A stretch of 64,000 nucleotides of DNA from positions 21,498 through 85,497 of the forward strand of contig RXJH01000009.1 of assembly GCA_003987725.1 (NCBI GenBank). The letters are read 5' to 3'. The position numbers and the translations under genes are program-made. Under the pieces are notes generated by a model that ran no database searches, was not told the DNA's origin, and worked only from the letters and a program-made list of their open reading frames with translations. This DNA is from Hyphomicrobium sp. (GTDB lineage Bacteria > Pseudomonadota > Alphaproteobacteria > Rhizobiales > Hyphomicrobiaceae). Shown here in pieces: positions 7,492 through 17,342 of this stretch (position 1 is its first letter; every line of letters begins with the position of its first letter).

Positions 7492-9417
7492 TCAGTGCAG
7501 GAACTTCTGGATTAGCGACGTCGCCGTGCCCATCCCGCTCTCGCCGAACGTCGCGAGCGCGCCGCCGACGATGGCGGCAACCGTCCATCCCGTAAGCCGG
7601 GCGAACGCGCGGGCGAGGTTGGCACGAACCTTCACCTCGACGAGCTGATCGGGAAGCGCAGTTTCCGCGGCAACGCCGTCGGCGCCTATCGTTCGCGCCG
7701 ACACGACGATCTGCAAGCTCGACCAGCCGCGCGTTTGCGGCGTGATCAGAAAGCGCCAGCTCGCGAAATCGTCGCTTGCGTAGCCGAGGTTGCTTTCGAT
7801 CCACTGCGTCTCAGGTGATGCCGACTCGATGAAGAAGCCGCCTTCGGGCGCACGCAGGCGAACCGACATCGCCTTAGTGACGGCGATGGAGTGCTGCCAG
7901 ACCTTGCCATCGCCATCGAGGCCTTCCGTCAGCGCCTTTACCGAGGCTTTGGCGATTCGGATTTCGGCGCGCGAAGTCTTGCCGACGCGCATCGAACGCG
8001 GAATGTTTTCCGCCAGCTGTCCGGCCTCGACGTTTGGACCTTTTGCGCCTTTGGCCTTGCGGCGTTGCTTGCCTTCCGGCGCCTGACGCTGCGGTGCCGG
8101 GGCGGACATCGGCGGACCCGAGCGGAGCGCGGGGTCGTGACCGAGATTCGGATTGGGCCTCTGACCGGGCATGCCCAATGGCACCCCTATCGGCGCACCC
8201 ATTGGCGAACCGGGACCCATTGGGGGACTCGAAGGCGCCGGCGGGCGCATGCGCATTCCGCCTGGGCTGCCTGGCATCGGGCCGCCGGGTGGAATGGGGG
8301 GCGGCAGCACTCTTGACGGCTGCGGGCGCGGCGGCAGATCGGCGAAAATTTCAGGAGGCGGAGCGGGGCTCGCTTCCGGTGGGCCTCCCGGATATGGCCG
8401 AGGATAGGCGGGCTGCTCCGGCGCTGGGACCGGGGAAGGTGCTTGTTGTCCGGGTGGCCGCGCAGGAAGCGGCAGCGAAGGCTCGGGCGCGGATGGTTGG
8501 CGTAGGGATGGTTGGGGCGCGGCGGAGCCCGGCGGCGACGTCGTGTAGGCGACCGACGGACGGCCAAAACTCGGACCGCCCAAGTTCGTATCGCCGAAGC
8601 TCGGCTCGGTTCGCTGTTGCGTTTCGCGTTCGCCGCCGATCGGCAGCTTCGGATCGAGGGATGCGGGCGGCGATGGCGGCGGCGCTTCGGAAGGGGGGGA
8701 AGAATCGGCTCCGAATGGAGGTTCGATGCTGAGGGAAGGCTCGGCTTCGGGCGCCGACACGACCTCAGGCAGCGGGGGTGCGGGTTCTTCTGCCGCGGGC
8801 ATAGGATACGGCGCAGCCGGGGGGGCGGGCCGCGGCATATCCTTCATGATTTCGCGCAAGGAAGGTGCCGCGCGCGATTGAACGCGTTCGCGGGCGCGGG
8901 CTAGCACATCGTCGGCAACAGGCGGCGCCGGCTGCGCGGGTGCGGGTGTTTCGCGCGGGGCGGCCAATGCTGCCTGCAGAGCACGGATGGCGTTATCGAA
9001 CGTCAATCCGTGGGCTTCGAGAATTTCGGCCGCCATGCTTCGCGCGTCGCCGACGATGGCGGCGAGCACGATCGCGCCGTTGATGTCCCGCCTGCGGCTT
9101 CCCCGCGCGGCGGCTGCAGCGGCTTCCAGTATGCGACGGACGTCCTTCGATACGCCCAGCGAATCTTGAGGGTTCGGAGACGGTTGCGTGCTTGCCAGCA
9201 CGCGCGCGATGACGTCCGCTTTCAGCCGGGCGCCGTCGATTTGGCTCGCGTCGAGCACCGCGCTGGCGTCAGGATCGTCACAAAGGGCGGCAAGCAAATG
9301 CTCGAGCGAAACCTCCGCCGCGCCGCTGGAGCCAGCAAAATCGGCTCCCCGCGCCAGCGTGGCGCCGAGATCGGAGGACATCGGAATTTGAGCAATATCT
9401 GTGGCCGTCACGCCCAC
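7492..9417 (-). CDS. Clp N-domain protein with Pro-rich linker and C-terminal membrane segment (no AAA+ domain)
   Basis: 641-residue protein of unknown function. The N-terminal 150 residues resemble the double Clp-N repeat used by ClpA/ClpB/ClpC to bind substrates or adaptors (SLEHLLAALCDD, later GAIVLAAIVGD and AAEILEAHGL). A very Pro-rich linker of about 270 residues follows (PPPSPPASLDPKL; repeated PMGPGSPMGAPIG-like units), then a C-terminal region of about 160 residues that looks like a beta-sandwich (PRSMRVGKTSRAEIRIAKA; GGFFIESASPETQWIE), and finally a hydrophobic helix (WTVAAIVGGALATFG). No Walker motifs are present, so it is not a Clp ATPase. The start chosen is GTG 9417, five bases after AGGAG; a TTG at 9441 extends the frame but has no binding site. 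It may be an anchored recruiting platform (inference). Confidence 0.75.
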   Translation of the reverse strand: MGVTATDIAQIPMSSDLGATLARGADFAGSSGAAEVSLEHLLAALCDDPDASAVLDASQIDGARLKADVIARVLASTQPSPNPQDSLGVSKDVRRILEAAAAAARGSRRRDINGAIVLAAIVGDARSMAAEILEAHGLTFDNAIRALQAALAAPRETPAPAQPAPPVADDVLARARERVQSRAAPSLREIMKDMPRPAPPAAPYPMPAAEEPAPPLPEVVSAPEAEPSLSIEPPFGADSSPPSEAPPPSPPASLDPKLPIGGERETQQRTEPSFGDTNLGGPSFGRPSVAYTTSPPGSAAPQPSLRQPSAPEPSLPLPARPPGQQAPSPVPAPEQPAYPRPYPGGPPEASPAPPPEIFADLPPRPQPSRVLPPPIPPGGPMPGSPGGMRMRPPAPSSPPMGPGSPMGAPIGVPLGMPGQRPNPNLGHDPALRSGPPMSAPAPQRQAPEGKQRRKAKGAKGPNVEAGQLAENIPRSMRVGKTSRAEIRIAKASVKALTEGLDGDGKVWQHSIAVTKAMSVRLRAPEGGFFIESASPETQWIESNLGYASDDFASWRFLITPQTRGWSSLQIVVSARTIGADGVAAETALPDQLVEVKVRANLARAFARLTGWTVAAIVGGALATFGESGMGTATSLIQKFLH

Positions 9418-9698
9418 GATGTCTCCTGAACTGAAGGCCAAAACTGGCAGGACTCGCCAGGACTCAATGCATTAACGTGCCGAAAGTACATACTCATGGC
9501 AAGGTTATAGCAAGGTCATGACCCTCGGGACGGCAGAATGACTTTCGTCCCCAGGTGCCCACGATTGCCTGCGTCAGTAACGCCCGGATGTGGCAAAGAC
9601 CGGGAAATCCATTGAGGCATTTTGCCGAGAAGCTATAAGACCGCGACGAGGCGACCGGCTCCCCGCCGGCGCGATCGGAATGGCAAAAGGGGGAGCCT

Positions 9699-10655
9699 GT
9701 GACGTCAACGAAAAGTCTCTCGGAAAATGCTGCCGCGGCCCCGGCTGAAAAGCCGCTGAGCGCGCATCAGCAGGCGCGGATCCTCGCCGAAGCCATCCCG
9801 CATCTCATCCTTTACGATGAAAAGACCGTTGTCATAAAATTCGGCGGCAACGCGATGGGCGACGAGGAGCTTTTCAAAGCCTTCGCGCAGGACATCGTTT
9901 ACCTGAAGCAATCCGGCATCAATCCGATCGTCGTGCACGGTGGCGGGCCGCAGATCGGCAGCATGCTGCAGAAGCTCGCGATCAAGTCGGATTTCGTTCA
10001 CGGTTTGCGCGTGACGGACAAGCCGACGGTCGAGATCGTCGAGATGGTGCTTTCCGGGAAGATCAACAAGGAGATCGTTTCGGCCATCAACCGGCAAGGC
10101 GGCAAGGCGGTCGGCATCTCGGGCAAAGATGCCAACTTGATGATCGCCAAGAAGATCACTGAAATGCCGCACCCTCAGTCGAACGAGATGCAGAAGGTGG
10201 ATATCGGCTTCGTCGGCGATCCGCTGGAGGTCAATCCGCACATCGTCGAAGTCATTTCGAAATCCGATCTCATTCCTGTGATCGCGCCCGTTGCCATCGG
10301 CCGCGACGGCGAAACGCTGAACGTCAACGCCGATACGTTCGCATCGGCTCTTGCGGCGCGCATGCAGGCCAAGCGCCTGCTTCTGTTGACCGACGTTTCC
10401 GGCGTGCTCGATGAGAATAAGAAGCTCATTCCGAGCCTTTCGATCGAAGAAGCGCGCACCATGATCAAGACCGGCGCAATTTCGGGCGGGATGATCCCAA
10501 AAATCGAAGGCTGCATCGAGGTCGTCGAGGCGGGCGTCGAGGGCGTCGTTGTCATCGACGGGCGCGTGCCGCACTGCGTGCTGTTGGAACTCTTCACCGA
10601 ACACGGCGTCGGTACGCTCGTGAAACGCGCGGAGCGCAAGCGGGGCAAGAGTTGA
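9699..10655 (+). CDS. argB: Acetylglutamate kinase
   Basis: 318-residue enzyme phosphorylating N-acetyl-L-glutamate, the second step of arginine synthesis, in the cytoplasm. Amino-acid-kinase motifs are clear: VIKFGGNAMGD near residue 45, VVHGGGPQIG near 79, the substrate segment GLRVTDKPTVEIVEMVLSG, and the C-terminal LLTDVSGVLD. GTG 9699 follows a GGGGGAG ribosome binding site. The roughly 30-residue N-terminal helix is the extension seen in arginine-inhibited, hexameric ArgB enzymes, so feedback regulation is likely (inference). The HAD gene overlaps its stop codon by one base, indicating co-translation. Confidence 0.96.
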   Translation: MTSTKSLSENAAAAPAEKPLSAHQQARILAEAIPHLILYDEKTVVIKFGGNAMGDEELFKAFAQDIVYLKQSGINPIVVHGGGPQIGSMLQKLAIKSDFVHGLRVTDKPTVEIVEMVLSGKINKEIVSAINRQGGKAVGISGKDANLMIAKKITEMPHPQSNEMQKVDIGFVGDPLEVNPHIVEVISKSDLIPVIAPVAIGRDGETLNVNADTFASALAARMQAKRLLLLTDVSGVLDENKKLIPSLSIEEARTMIKTGAISGGMIPKIEGCIEVVEAGVEGVVVIDGRVPHCVLLELFTEHGVGTLVKRAERKRGKS

Positions 10656-11407
10656 TGGCGGCATCCGCCTCAACGCCGGATTTGCCGAAGCTTGCGCAGG
10701 TGGCGGCGAAGCGCGGCTTCGATCACGTCGATACCTGGATTTTCGATCTCGACAACACGCTCTATCCGGCGTCCTGCAACCTCTTCGCGCAGGTCGATCT
10801 CAGGATGAGCGAATTTATCGCCAAGACGATCGGCGTTCCGCGCGAGCATGCGCGGCATCTGCAGAAGGCCTACTACCGGCAGTTCGGCACGACGCTCGCG
10901 GGGCTGATGAAGGTTCATAAGCTGCCGCCCGGCCCGTTTCTCGAGTACGTGCACGATATCGATCTTTCGGTCGTGCCGGCGCTGCCGGATCTCGCCGCCG
11001 CGATCGCCGCTCTTCCCGGACGACGGCTGATTTTCACCAACGGCTCGCGGGTTCATGCGGAGAACGTCGCCCGTAAACTCGGCGTGCTCGATCTCTTCGA
11101 CGACATCTGCGATATCGCGGCGATCGAATATGTTCCGAAGCCCGAGCGTGAAGCCTTCGACCGGATGCTGAAGCTGCATGATGTTCCGGCAGGGCAAGCG
11201 GCGATGTTCGAGGACATGCCGCATAACCTCCTTCCGGCATCGACGCTCGGCATGACGACGGTGCTCGTTCATTCCGACTACATCGACCATCCCGCGCAAT
11301 TGAAAATCCGGGAATGGCGTGAGCTTCCCGATCACGTCCATTATTTGACGCGTGATCTGACGAGGTTTCTCGTCGATGAGGTTTCGGCGCCGACGGGGCG
11401 TAAATAG
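10655..11407 (+). CDS. HAD-family pyrimidine 5'-nucleotidase-like phosphatase
   Basis: 250-residue cytoplasmic HAD hydrolase of the class often annotated as pyrimidine 5'-nucleotidase (SDT1/PHM8-like). Motif I DLDNTLYP carries the nucleophile Asp and general acid Asp, motif II is IFTNGS, motif III includes the lysine of KPEREAF, and motif IV is FEDMPHNL. A helical cap lies between motifs I and II. Its ATG shares the last base of the argB stop (TGATG), so it is translationally coupled to argB, an arrangement common in Rhizobiales. The true substrate cannot be read from sequence. Confidence 0.87.
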   Translation: MAASASTPDLPKLAQVAAKRGFDHVDTWIFDLDNTLYPASCNLFAQVDLRMSEFIAKTIGVPREHARHLQKAYYRQFGTTLAGLMKVHKLPPGPFLEYVHDIDLSVVPALPDLAAAIAALPGRRLIFTNGSRVHAENVARKLGVLDLFDDICDIAAIEYVPKPEREAFDRMLKLHDVPAGQAAMFEDMPHNLLPASTLGMTTVLVHSDYIDHPAQLKIREWRELPDHVHYLTRDLTRFLVDEVSAPTGRK

Positions 11408-11409
11408 CC

Positions 11410-12069
11410 GTGACGGCGGACGCTTTTCACGAGCTTGCAATTTTCGGAGTGCCGCTCGCGTTTGTCTGGCTCTCTTTTCTGATCGAGCTGACGCCCGGCC
11501 CGAACATGACTTATCTCGCCGTTCTGACGCTCGCCGATGGCCGCCGCGCAGGCTTCACGGCCGTCGCCGGCGTTGCTTCCGGTCTTCTTCTCATCGGTTT
11601 GCTTGCGGCGCTGGGCGTCACAGCGATCATTTCGCAATCCCGAATGCTGTACGAATTCTTCCGGTGGGCGGGCGTGCTCTACATGGTCTGGCTGGCCTAC
11701 GACGTCTGGCGCGGCGAAGAGCCACTGGAGGCCAGCAACGACAATGCCACGGCTGGACGATTTTTCGTTCGCGGGTTTCTAACGAACGTTCTCAACCCAA
11801 AGGCGGCAGTCTTTTACATCGCGATGCTGCCGCAGTTCGTCGACCCCGATAGGACGCTGCTGCCGCAAACGATAACTCTCACGGTCGCGTACGTAGCCGT
11901 TGCGACGATCGTTCATGGCGGGATCGTTGCGCTGGCATCGCGTGCGCGGCCCTTGCTGCAAGACGCCGGGCGGGTGCGGACGGTGAACCGTCTTTTGGCG
12001 ATCGGTCTTTTGCTGGTAGCCCTTTGGCTTCTCTGGTCGACGGCCGAGTTCCAAGTTCGCCCAAGCTGA
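11410..12069 (+). CDS. LysE/RhtB family amino acid exporter
   Basis: 219-residue inner-membrane exporter with about six hydrophobic helices. Family signatures are TPGPNM near residue 31 and NPKAAVFY near 132. Members export amino acids such as lysine, homoserine or threonine; the substrate here is unknown. GTG 11410 starts just after the HAD stop, suggesting the argB-HAD-LysE genes form one operon, which would fit export of an amino acid (inference). It converges on the SDR gene ending at 12077. Confidence 0.9.
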   Translation: MTADAFHELAIFGVPLAFVWLSFLIELTPGPNMTYLAVLTLADGRRAGFTAVAGVASGLLLIGLLAALGVTAIISQSRMLYEFFRWAGVLYMVWLAYDVWRGEEPLEASNDNATAGRFFVRGFLTNVLNPKAAVFYIAMLPQFVDPDRTLLPQTITLTVAYVAVATIVHGGIVALASRARPLLQDAGRVRTVNRLLAIGLLLVALWLLWSTAEFQVRPS

Positions 12070-12076
12070 CCGGCTC

Positions 12077-12835
12077 TCAACCGCGGCCGATGAACGGCAT
12101 CGCCGTTGCCATCAGCGTCATCGACTGCACATTGGCATCAAGCGGAAGATTGGCGATGTAAAGCACGGCGTCGGCGACGTGTGCGACGTCCATTCGCGGT
12201 TCGACCATCACGCGGCCATCGGCTTGCAGAATGCCGCTCGCCATTTTTGCGGTCACGTCCGTCGCGGCATTGCCGATATCGATCTGCGAGCAGGCGATGT
12301 TGTCGGCGCGGCCGTCGAGCGAAATGGATTTCGTCAGGCCGGTGATGGCATGTTTCGTCGCCGTGTAGGCTGCCGAGAAGGGGCGGGGCGCTTGCGCCGA
12401 AATCGAGCCGTTGTTGATGATCCGTCCGCCCTTCGGGGTTTGCGTTTTCATGATGCGGATGGCTTCGCGCGCGCAGAGAAAGGGGCCCGTGAGGTTGATA
12501 TCGACAACACGTTTCCACTCGTCGACGGGCAGATCTTCGAGCGGAACGCCCTGTGTAAACGTCCCGGCGTTGTTGAACAGGAGATCGAGACGGCCAAAAG
12601 CTTCCAATGTCTTTTCAAAAGCGGCGTGGACGGCTTTTTCGTCGGTGACATCGGCGGGCGTGAGCAGGAACCGGCCGCCGCCCGGCGCGGCTAATGTCGC
12701 CGTTTTCTCAAGTTCGGACACGCGCCGCCCGAGGAGGGCTACGTCATAGCCCGCCGCATGAAGCTTCAGAGCAACAGCGCGTCCGATGCCCGAGCCAGCT
12801 CCGGTAATTAGCGCTACCTTGGGCTGTCCGGCCAT
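12077..12835 (-). CDS. Short-chain dehydrogenase/reductase (SDR)
   Basis: 252-residue classical SDR oxidoreductase. The cofactor motif TGAGSGIG is at residues 11-18, NNAG near 90, and the catalytic Ser-Tyr-Lys set is present ([14 protein letters not shown]). Arginines after the second beta strand (LLGRR) favour NADP(H) over NAD(H) (inference). ATG 12835 follows AAGGGA. The substrate is not deducible. The gene stands alone between the LysE exporter and the zinc-ribbon gene. Confidence 0.9.
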   Translation of the reverse strand: MAGQPKVALITGAGSGIGRAVALKLHAAGYDVALLGRRVSELEKTATLAAPGGGRFLLTPADVTDEKAVHAAFEKTLEAFGRLDLLFNNAGTFTQGVPLEDLPVDEWKRVVDINLTGPFLCAREAIRIMKTQTPKGGRIINNGSISAQAPRPFSAAYTATKHAITGLTKSISLDGRADNIACSQIDIGNAATDVTAKMASGILQADGRVMVEPRMDVAHVADAVLYIANLPLDANVQSMTLMATAMPFIGRG

Positions 12836-12955
12836 AGGCTATCCCTTGCAATCGCATCACATTGGCCTGGATAACGCGGAACAGCTCAGCACGCTAGTTT
12901 CTGCGGACTTCGCGGCGTGCTATGCCGCGCCGACGGCAAGAGGGAGTTCGCGAAC

Positions 12956-13756
12956 GTGGGGAACGCGGAAGGAACTCAGGCGCGATTTTGCTCGAATTGC
13001 GGAAACGCGCTCGCTGGGCCGTTCTGCAGTGGCTGCGGGACGCCTGCAAACGCGGCCAAGACGCATGGAGAGGGCTGGAGTGCGCTCACATCGGAGTTTC
13101 TCAGCTCCCGTCGCGGCAAGGGGATATTTGCCGTTGCGATTTCTTTCCTGCTCAGTCCGGTCAATACGATTATCCGGCTGACAGACGATCCGACGTATCG
13201 ATCGCATTGGGGCTTTCTGACAGCGACGGTCGGCGCTCAGCTGACGCTTGTGTACGTGATTATGCCAAGGGTTCTCTCGGCGCTGTTCAATGTTCCCGAT
13301 ACCGCGAACAGCGGGGCCGTCATCACCAACGAGGTCGTGCAGTACGTTGGGATGGCGATCCTGACTCCCATCCAATATTACATCTGCCGTGCACTCGGCA
13401 CGCTGCCGCGTTCGCCGATGTCGTACGTGAAGCTGTGCGTTCTTAGCGTCAGTTACGGGGCGCTGATATCGATTGGCCTCTCGCTTGCCGTGCTTACGAT
13501 CGCGTTGGCGGTGATGAAGACCGGCGCGAACATCAATCTGCAAGAGGTCGCGCAAGCTCTGACGATGCTTGGGCTCGCCGGCATCCTCGCATTCGTCGCG
13601 GCAAGTCATAAGAGATTTTGGGGGATGTCCTGGCCGATTGCGATCGGCGTCACGCTCTTTCTTGGCGCGATGTCGTGGCTCGTCGTCTATCCGGGGCTGA
13701 CGGCACTTGTCGAGCAGGTCAAAATGGGCGGAACGTTCGGGAATCTTCTGGGGTAA
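12956..13756 (+). CDS. Zinc-ribbon multi-pass membrane protein
   Basis: 266-residue protein of unknown function. The N-terminus carries two CxxC pairs (FCSNCGNAL and FCSGCGTP) that should form a zinc ribbon. A linker leads to a domain with about five membrane helices, including LTLVYVIMPRVLSALF, ISIGLSLAVLTIALAVM and ITVTLFLGAMSWLVVY-like segments, an architecture resembling Yip1-type membrane domains. The start is GTG 12956, nine bases after AGGGAG; the frame extends to 12917 without better support. It converges on the hydroxyacyl-CoA dehydrogenase gene, five bases apart. Confidence 0.65.
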   Translation: MGNAEGTQARFCSNCGNALAGPFCSGCGTPANAAKTHGEGWSALTSEFLSSRRGKGIFAVAISFLLSPVNTIIRLTDDPTYRSHWGFLTATVGAQLTLVYVIMPRVLSALFNVPDTANSGAVITNEVVQYVGMAILTPIQYYICRALGTLPRSPMSYVKLCVLSVSYGALISIGLSLAVLTIALAVMKTGANINLQEVAQALTMLGLAGILAFVAASHKRFWGMSWPIAIGVTLFLGAMSWLVVYPGLTALVEQVKMGGTFGNLLG

Positions 13757-13761
13757 AACCC

Positions 13762-14691
13762 TTATCGGGTCGGGACCGGCTTTTCGCCGCGATAGTCGTA
13801 GAAGCCGCGTTTCGTCTTGCGGCCGAGCCAACCGGCTTCGACGTATTTCACGAGGAGCGGACAGGGGCGATATTTCGAGTCCGACAAACCTTCATAGAGA
13901 ACCTGCATAACACTCAGGCAGGTATCGAGACCGATGAAGTCGGCAAGTTCCAGCGGCCCCATCGGATGATGCGCGCCGAGCCGCATCGCTTTGTCGATGG
14001 CATCGACCGTACCGACGCCCTCATAGAGCGTGTAGACGGCTTCATTGATCATCGGCAGCAGAATGCGATTGACGATGAAGGCCGGGAAATCTTCCGACAC
14101 GGCCGTCGTCTTGCCGAGGCTTTCGACGAAGACGCGAGCGGTCGCGAATGTTTCGTCCCCCGTCGCAATGCCACGAATGAGCTCCACCAGCTCCATGACC
14201 GGTACGGGGTTCATGAAGTGCATGCCGATGAAGTCTTCGGGACGGTCGGTCGTCGCTGCGAGACGGGTAATCGAAATCGACGACGTGTTGGAGGCGAGCA
14301 GCGCGGTCGGCTTCAGGTGCGGGCAAAGCGCGGCGAAGATCTTGTGCTTCAGTGCTTCGTCTTCGGTTGCCGCTTCGATGACGAGATCGCAATCGCCGAA
14401 GTCTTCGAGTGATGGTGCGAAGCTGATGCGCTCAAGGGCCGTATCGCGTTGTTCTTCCTTGATCAGGCCCTTGGCGATCTGGCGGGCCATGTTCTTATGG
14501 ACTACCTCCAGGCCGTGGTCGAAGGACTCCCGTTTCAAGTCGTTGATCGCGACCGTGTAGCCTGACAGCGCCACGACGTGGGCGATGCCGCTGCCCATCT
14601 GGCCGGCGCCAATGATGCCGACCTTGCTGATCGTCCGGGCAGGTTTCACACCGACCTTGCCTTTTTCCATCAGCTTCTGAACTTGCGGCAT
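13762..14691 (-). CDS. 3-hydroxybutyryl-CoA dehydrogenase
   Basis: 309-residue NAD-dependent 3-hydroxyacyl-CoA dehydrogenase, interconverting 3-hydroxybutyryl-CoA and acetoacetyl-CoA. Residues 22-32 hold the NAD motif (VGIIGAGQMGSG). The conserved HFMNP segment carries the catalytic His, and ENTSS-type and MGPLELADFIGLD signatures follow. It lies 30 bases downstream of etfA on the same strand, so the gene is probably read with etfBA. That places it with acyl-CoA oxidation, PHB turnover or the ethylmalonyl-CoA pathway used by some methylotrophs (the last is inference). Confidence 0.93.
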   Translation of the reverse strand: MPQVQKLMEKGKVGVKPARTISKVGIIGAGQMGSGIAHVVALSGYTVAINDLKRESFDHGLEVVHKNMARQIAKGLIKEEQRDTALERISFAPSLEDFGDCDLVIEAATEDEALKHKIFAALCPHLKPTALLASNTSSISITRLAATTDRPEDFIGMHFMNPVPVMELVELIRGIATGDETFATARVFVESLGKTTAVSEDFPAFIVNRILLPMINEAVYTLYEGVGTVDAIDKAMRLGAHHPMGPLELADFIGLDTCLSVMQVLYEGLSDSKYRPCPLLVKYVEAGWLGRKTKRGFYDYRGEKPVPTR

Positions 14692-14721
14692 GAACGGGTG
14701 TCCTTCGGGATGAAAGCTTGC

Positions 14722-15666
14722 TCAGCGTCCGGCTTTTTGCAGTTCAGCGTCGAGTTCGGGCAGGGCCTGGAACAGGTCCGCGACGAGCCCGTAGTCCGCG
14801 ACCTGGAAGATCGGCGCCTCGCCGTCCTTGTTGATCGCGACGATGACTTTGGAGTCCTTCATGCCGGCGAGATGCTGAATAGCGCCTGAAATACCTACGG
14901 CGATGTAGAGATCCGGGGCGACCACCTTGCCGGTCTGTCCGACCTGCCAATCGTTCGGGACGAAGCCCGCGTCGACGGCTGCGCGCGAGGCACCCATGGC
15001 GGCACCGAGACGGTCAGCGACGGGGGCGATGTACTTGGTAAAGTTGTCGCCATTGGCCATGCCGCGGCCGCCGGAGATGATGATCTTCGCCGATGTCAGC
15101 TCAGGGCGATCGGACTTCGACAGCTCGGCCTTTTCGAAGGTCGTGATACCGACGGCGGCCGGAACGGCGACCTTTTCGATCGCAGCCGAGCCGCCTTCGC
15201 CGGCGGCCGGAAACGCCGAGGTGCGAACGGTGACGACTTTCGTCGGATCCGTCGATTGAACCGTCTGGATGGCGTTGCCGGCGTAGATCGGGCGCTCGAA
15301 CGTATCGGGCGAAACGACCTTGGTGATGTCGGATATCTGCATGACGTCGAGCTTGGCGGCGACGCGCGGCAGGATGTTCTTGCCAGAGGCGGTCGCCGGG
15401 GCGACGATGGCCGAATAATCCTTCGCGATCGCGAGGATTGTCGCCGTCACTTCCTCTGCGAGGCCTTTGGCCAGGTGAGGTGCATCCGCGACGAGAACCT
15501 TCGAAACGCCTGCAAGTTTGGCTGCGGTCTCGGCGGCGCTACCAACGTCGGAGCCAGCAACCAGAATGTGGACGTCTCCGCCAAGATCCTTCGCCGCGGA
15601 AAGGGCTTTGGCCGTTGCGGGTGAGAGTGCGTTGTCCGAAAGTTCAGCGAGGAGAAGTGTCGACAT
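14722..15666 (-). CDS. etfA: Electron transfer flavoprotein alpha subunit
   Basis: 314-residue ETF alpha chain, which with EtfB carries electrons from acyl-CoA and other flavin dehydrogenases to ETF-ubiquinone oxidoreductase. The C-terminal FAD-binding region is clear: [41 protein letters not shown] and [20 protein letters not shown]. The N-terminal domain is the AANH-like ETF fold. Its ATG overlaps the etfB stop (TGATG), so the subunits are translationally coupled. Confidence 0.97.
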   Translation of the reverse strand: MSTLLLAELSDNALSPATAKALSAAKDLGGDVHILVAGSDVGSAAETAAKLAGVSKVLVADAPHLAKGLAEEVTATILAIAKDYSAIVAPATASGKNILPRVAAKLDVMQISDITKVVSPDTFERPIYAGNAIQTVQSTDPTKVVTVRTSAFPAAGEGGSAAIEKVAVPAAVGITTFEKAELSKSDRPELTSAKIIISGGRGMANGDNFTKYIAPVADRLGAAMGASRAAVDAGFVPNDWQVGQTGKVVAPDLYIAVGISGAIQHLAGMKDSKVIVAINKDGEAPIFQVADYGLVADLFQALPELDAELQKAGR

Positions 15667-16421
15667 CAGAGAACTCCCGCTTCGCTTTTCAGCTTCTCAA
15701 CCAGTTCGGCAACGCTGCCAACTTTGACACCGGCTTTACGCGTTGCCGGTTCGCTTGTCTTCAGTACTTTGAGACGCGGCGCGATATCGACGCCGAAGTC
15801 TTCCGGCTTCTTGACATCAAGCGGCTTTTTCTTGGCCTTCATGATGTTCGGAAGCGAAGGATAGCGTGGCTCGTTCAAGCGCAGGTCGGTCGTAACGACA
15901 GCCGGCAGATTGAGCTTGATCGTTTCGAGGCCGCCGTCGACTTCGCGGGTGACGGAGATCGCGCCTCCTTCCGGAACGACCTTCGACGCGAAAGTGGCCT
16001 GCGGCCAGTCGAGCAGGCTCGCGAGCATCTGGCCCGTTTGATTGCTGTCGTCGTCGATGGCTTGTTTGCCGAGAATGACGAGATCGGGTGTTTCGGCAGC
16101 AACGAGCGCCTTCAGCAGCTTTGCGACGGCGAGGGGCTCGACGATCGTGCCTTCCGGGACCTCGATGAGAATGGCGCGATCGGCGCCGATGGCGAGCGCG
16201 GTCCGGAGCGTATCCTGCGCTTTGGCCGAACCAATCGAAACGGCGACGACTTCCTTGGCGCCGCTCTTTTCCTTGAGGCGGACGGCCTCTTCGATCGCGA
16301 TTTCATCGAATGGATTCATCGACATTTTGACGTTTGCCAAGTCGATGCCGGAACCGTCCGGTTTGACGCGAATTTTGACGTTGTAGTCGACGACGCGCTT
16401 GACCGGGACAACGATCTTCAT
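15666..16421 (-). CDS. etfB: Electron transfer flavoprotein beta subunit
   Basis: 251-residue ETF beta chain, partner of EtfA and binder of the AMP cofactor. It starts [14 protein letters not shown] at ATG 16421, matching the family; the open frame upstream to 16517 is not used. Typical segments include [35 protein letters not shown] and [29 protein letters not shown]. It is the first gene of the etfB-etfA-hbd unit; the 274 bases upstream contain no gene and should hold the promoter. Confidence 0.97.
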   Translation of the reverse strand: MKIVVPVKRVVDYNVKIRVKPDGSGIDLANVKMSMNPFDEIAIEEAVRLKEKSGAKEVVAVSIGSAKAQDTLRTALAIGADRAILIEVPEGTIVEPLAVAKLLKALVAAETPDLVILGKQAIDDDSNQTGQMLASLLDWPQATFASKVVPEGGAISVTREVDGGLETIKLNLPAVVTTDLRLNEPRYPSLPNIMKAKKKPLDVKKPEDFGVDIAPRLKVLKTSEPATRKAGVKVGSVAELVEKLKSEAGVL

Positions 16422-16695
16422 CTCATTCGCCAGTATGACTGGCGCTCCCTTGTTGTTGTTTCCCGCGCTTTGGCAGAACGCAGGTTCTTGCAGCGCGGCA
16501 ACTGCCTGACCGTGCAAACCGAAAGACCGGCCCGCCCGATGGCAGAAAAAGAGTTCTCGCAGCTGCGAAGAGCGAAGCTACGGTTGGGTTTTTCGCAAGT
16601 CAATCGCCGCCTGCGTCGCGGTGACCTGGGTTTTGAGCCCGATGCAGTCCTACCGGCGGGGGCCCTGCGGGGTCTCTCGCGTTATTGCCCTTCGG

Positions 16696-17277
16696 TCAAC
16701 GGTTCTTGCCGGGCACCCACAGGATGTCGCCCTTGCCCCGGTTGTTGACGTACCGGCTGGCGACGAACAGGAAGTCCGACAGCCGGTTGATGTATTTCAG
16801 GGCGGCGGCGCTCACCGGTTCGTCGGGGAGGGCTGCAAGTTCGACCATTTTCCGCTCGGCCCTGCGCGAAACCGTCCGTGCGACGTGAAGTGCCGCGCCT
16901 GCCGGGCTGCCTCCTGGTAGAATGAAAGACCTTAACGGCTCGAGTTCGGAATTCATCTGGTCGATCTCGCTTTCCAATCGCGCCACCTGCGTATCGGCGA
17001 TGCGCAGCGGCTCGTAGGGCAATTTCTGGCCCTTATCGGGTACGCAGAGATCGGCGCCGAGATCGAAAAGATCGTTCTGGACCCGAAGTAGCATTGCATC
17101 CACGTCCGGCTCGGCGCCCGCCAAATGGGTGCGCGCGACGCCGATGACGGCATTGGTCTCGTCGACCGTGCCGTATGCCGCGATCCGGGGAGACGTTTTT
17201 GGGACGCGCTCGCCGGTTCCTAACGCGGTCGTGCCGGCGTCGCCGGTCTTTGTATAAATGCGGTTGAGTACGACCAT
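16696..17277 (-). CDS. Cob(I)yrinic acid a,c-diamide adenosyltransferase, PduO type
   Basis: 193-residue ATP:corrinoid adenosyltransferase that makes adenosylcobalamin, the cofactor of methylmalonyl-CoA and ethylmalonyl-CoA mutases. The N-terminal ATP motif is YTKTGDAGTTALGTGERVPK. Downstream are YGTVDETNAVIG, QNDLFDLGADLC and the C-terminal RRAERKMVEL ... YINRLSDFLFVASR signatures. ATG 17277 gives the normal N-terminus; upstream frame to 17409 is not supported. It lies between the twin-TM gene and etfBA, a gene order I know from other Rhizobiales. Confidence 0.94.
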   Translation of the reverse strand: MVVLNRIYTKTGDAGTTALGTGERVPKTSPRIAAYGTVDETNAVIGVARTHLAGAEPDVDAMLLRVQNDLFDLGADLCVPDKGQKLPYEPLRIADTQVARLESEIDQMNSELEPLRSFILPGGSPAGAALHVARTVSRRAERKMVELAALPDEPVSAAALKYINRLSDFLFVASRYVNNRGKGDILWVPGKNR

Positions 17278-17342
17278 TGGTGTGAAACCTGGTTTGGCTC
17301 GTTCAGGGTAAAAGTGCCGACGTCCGTCGCGGCGGCCCGCCT

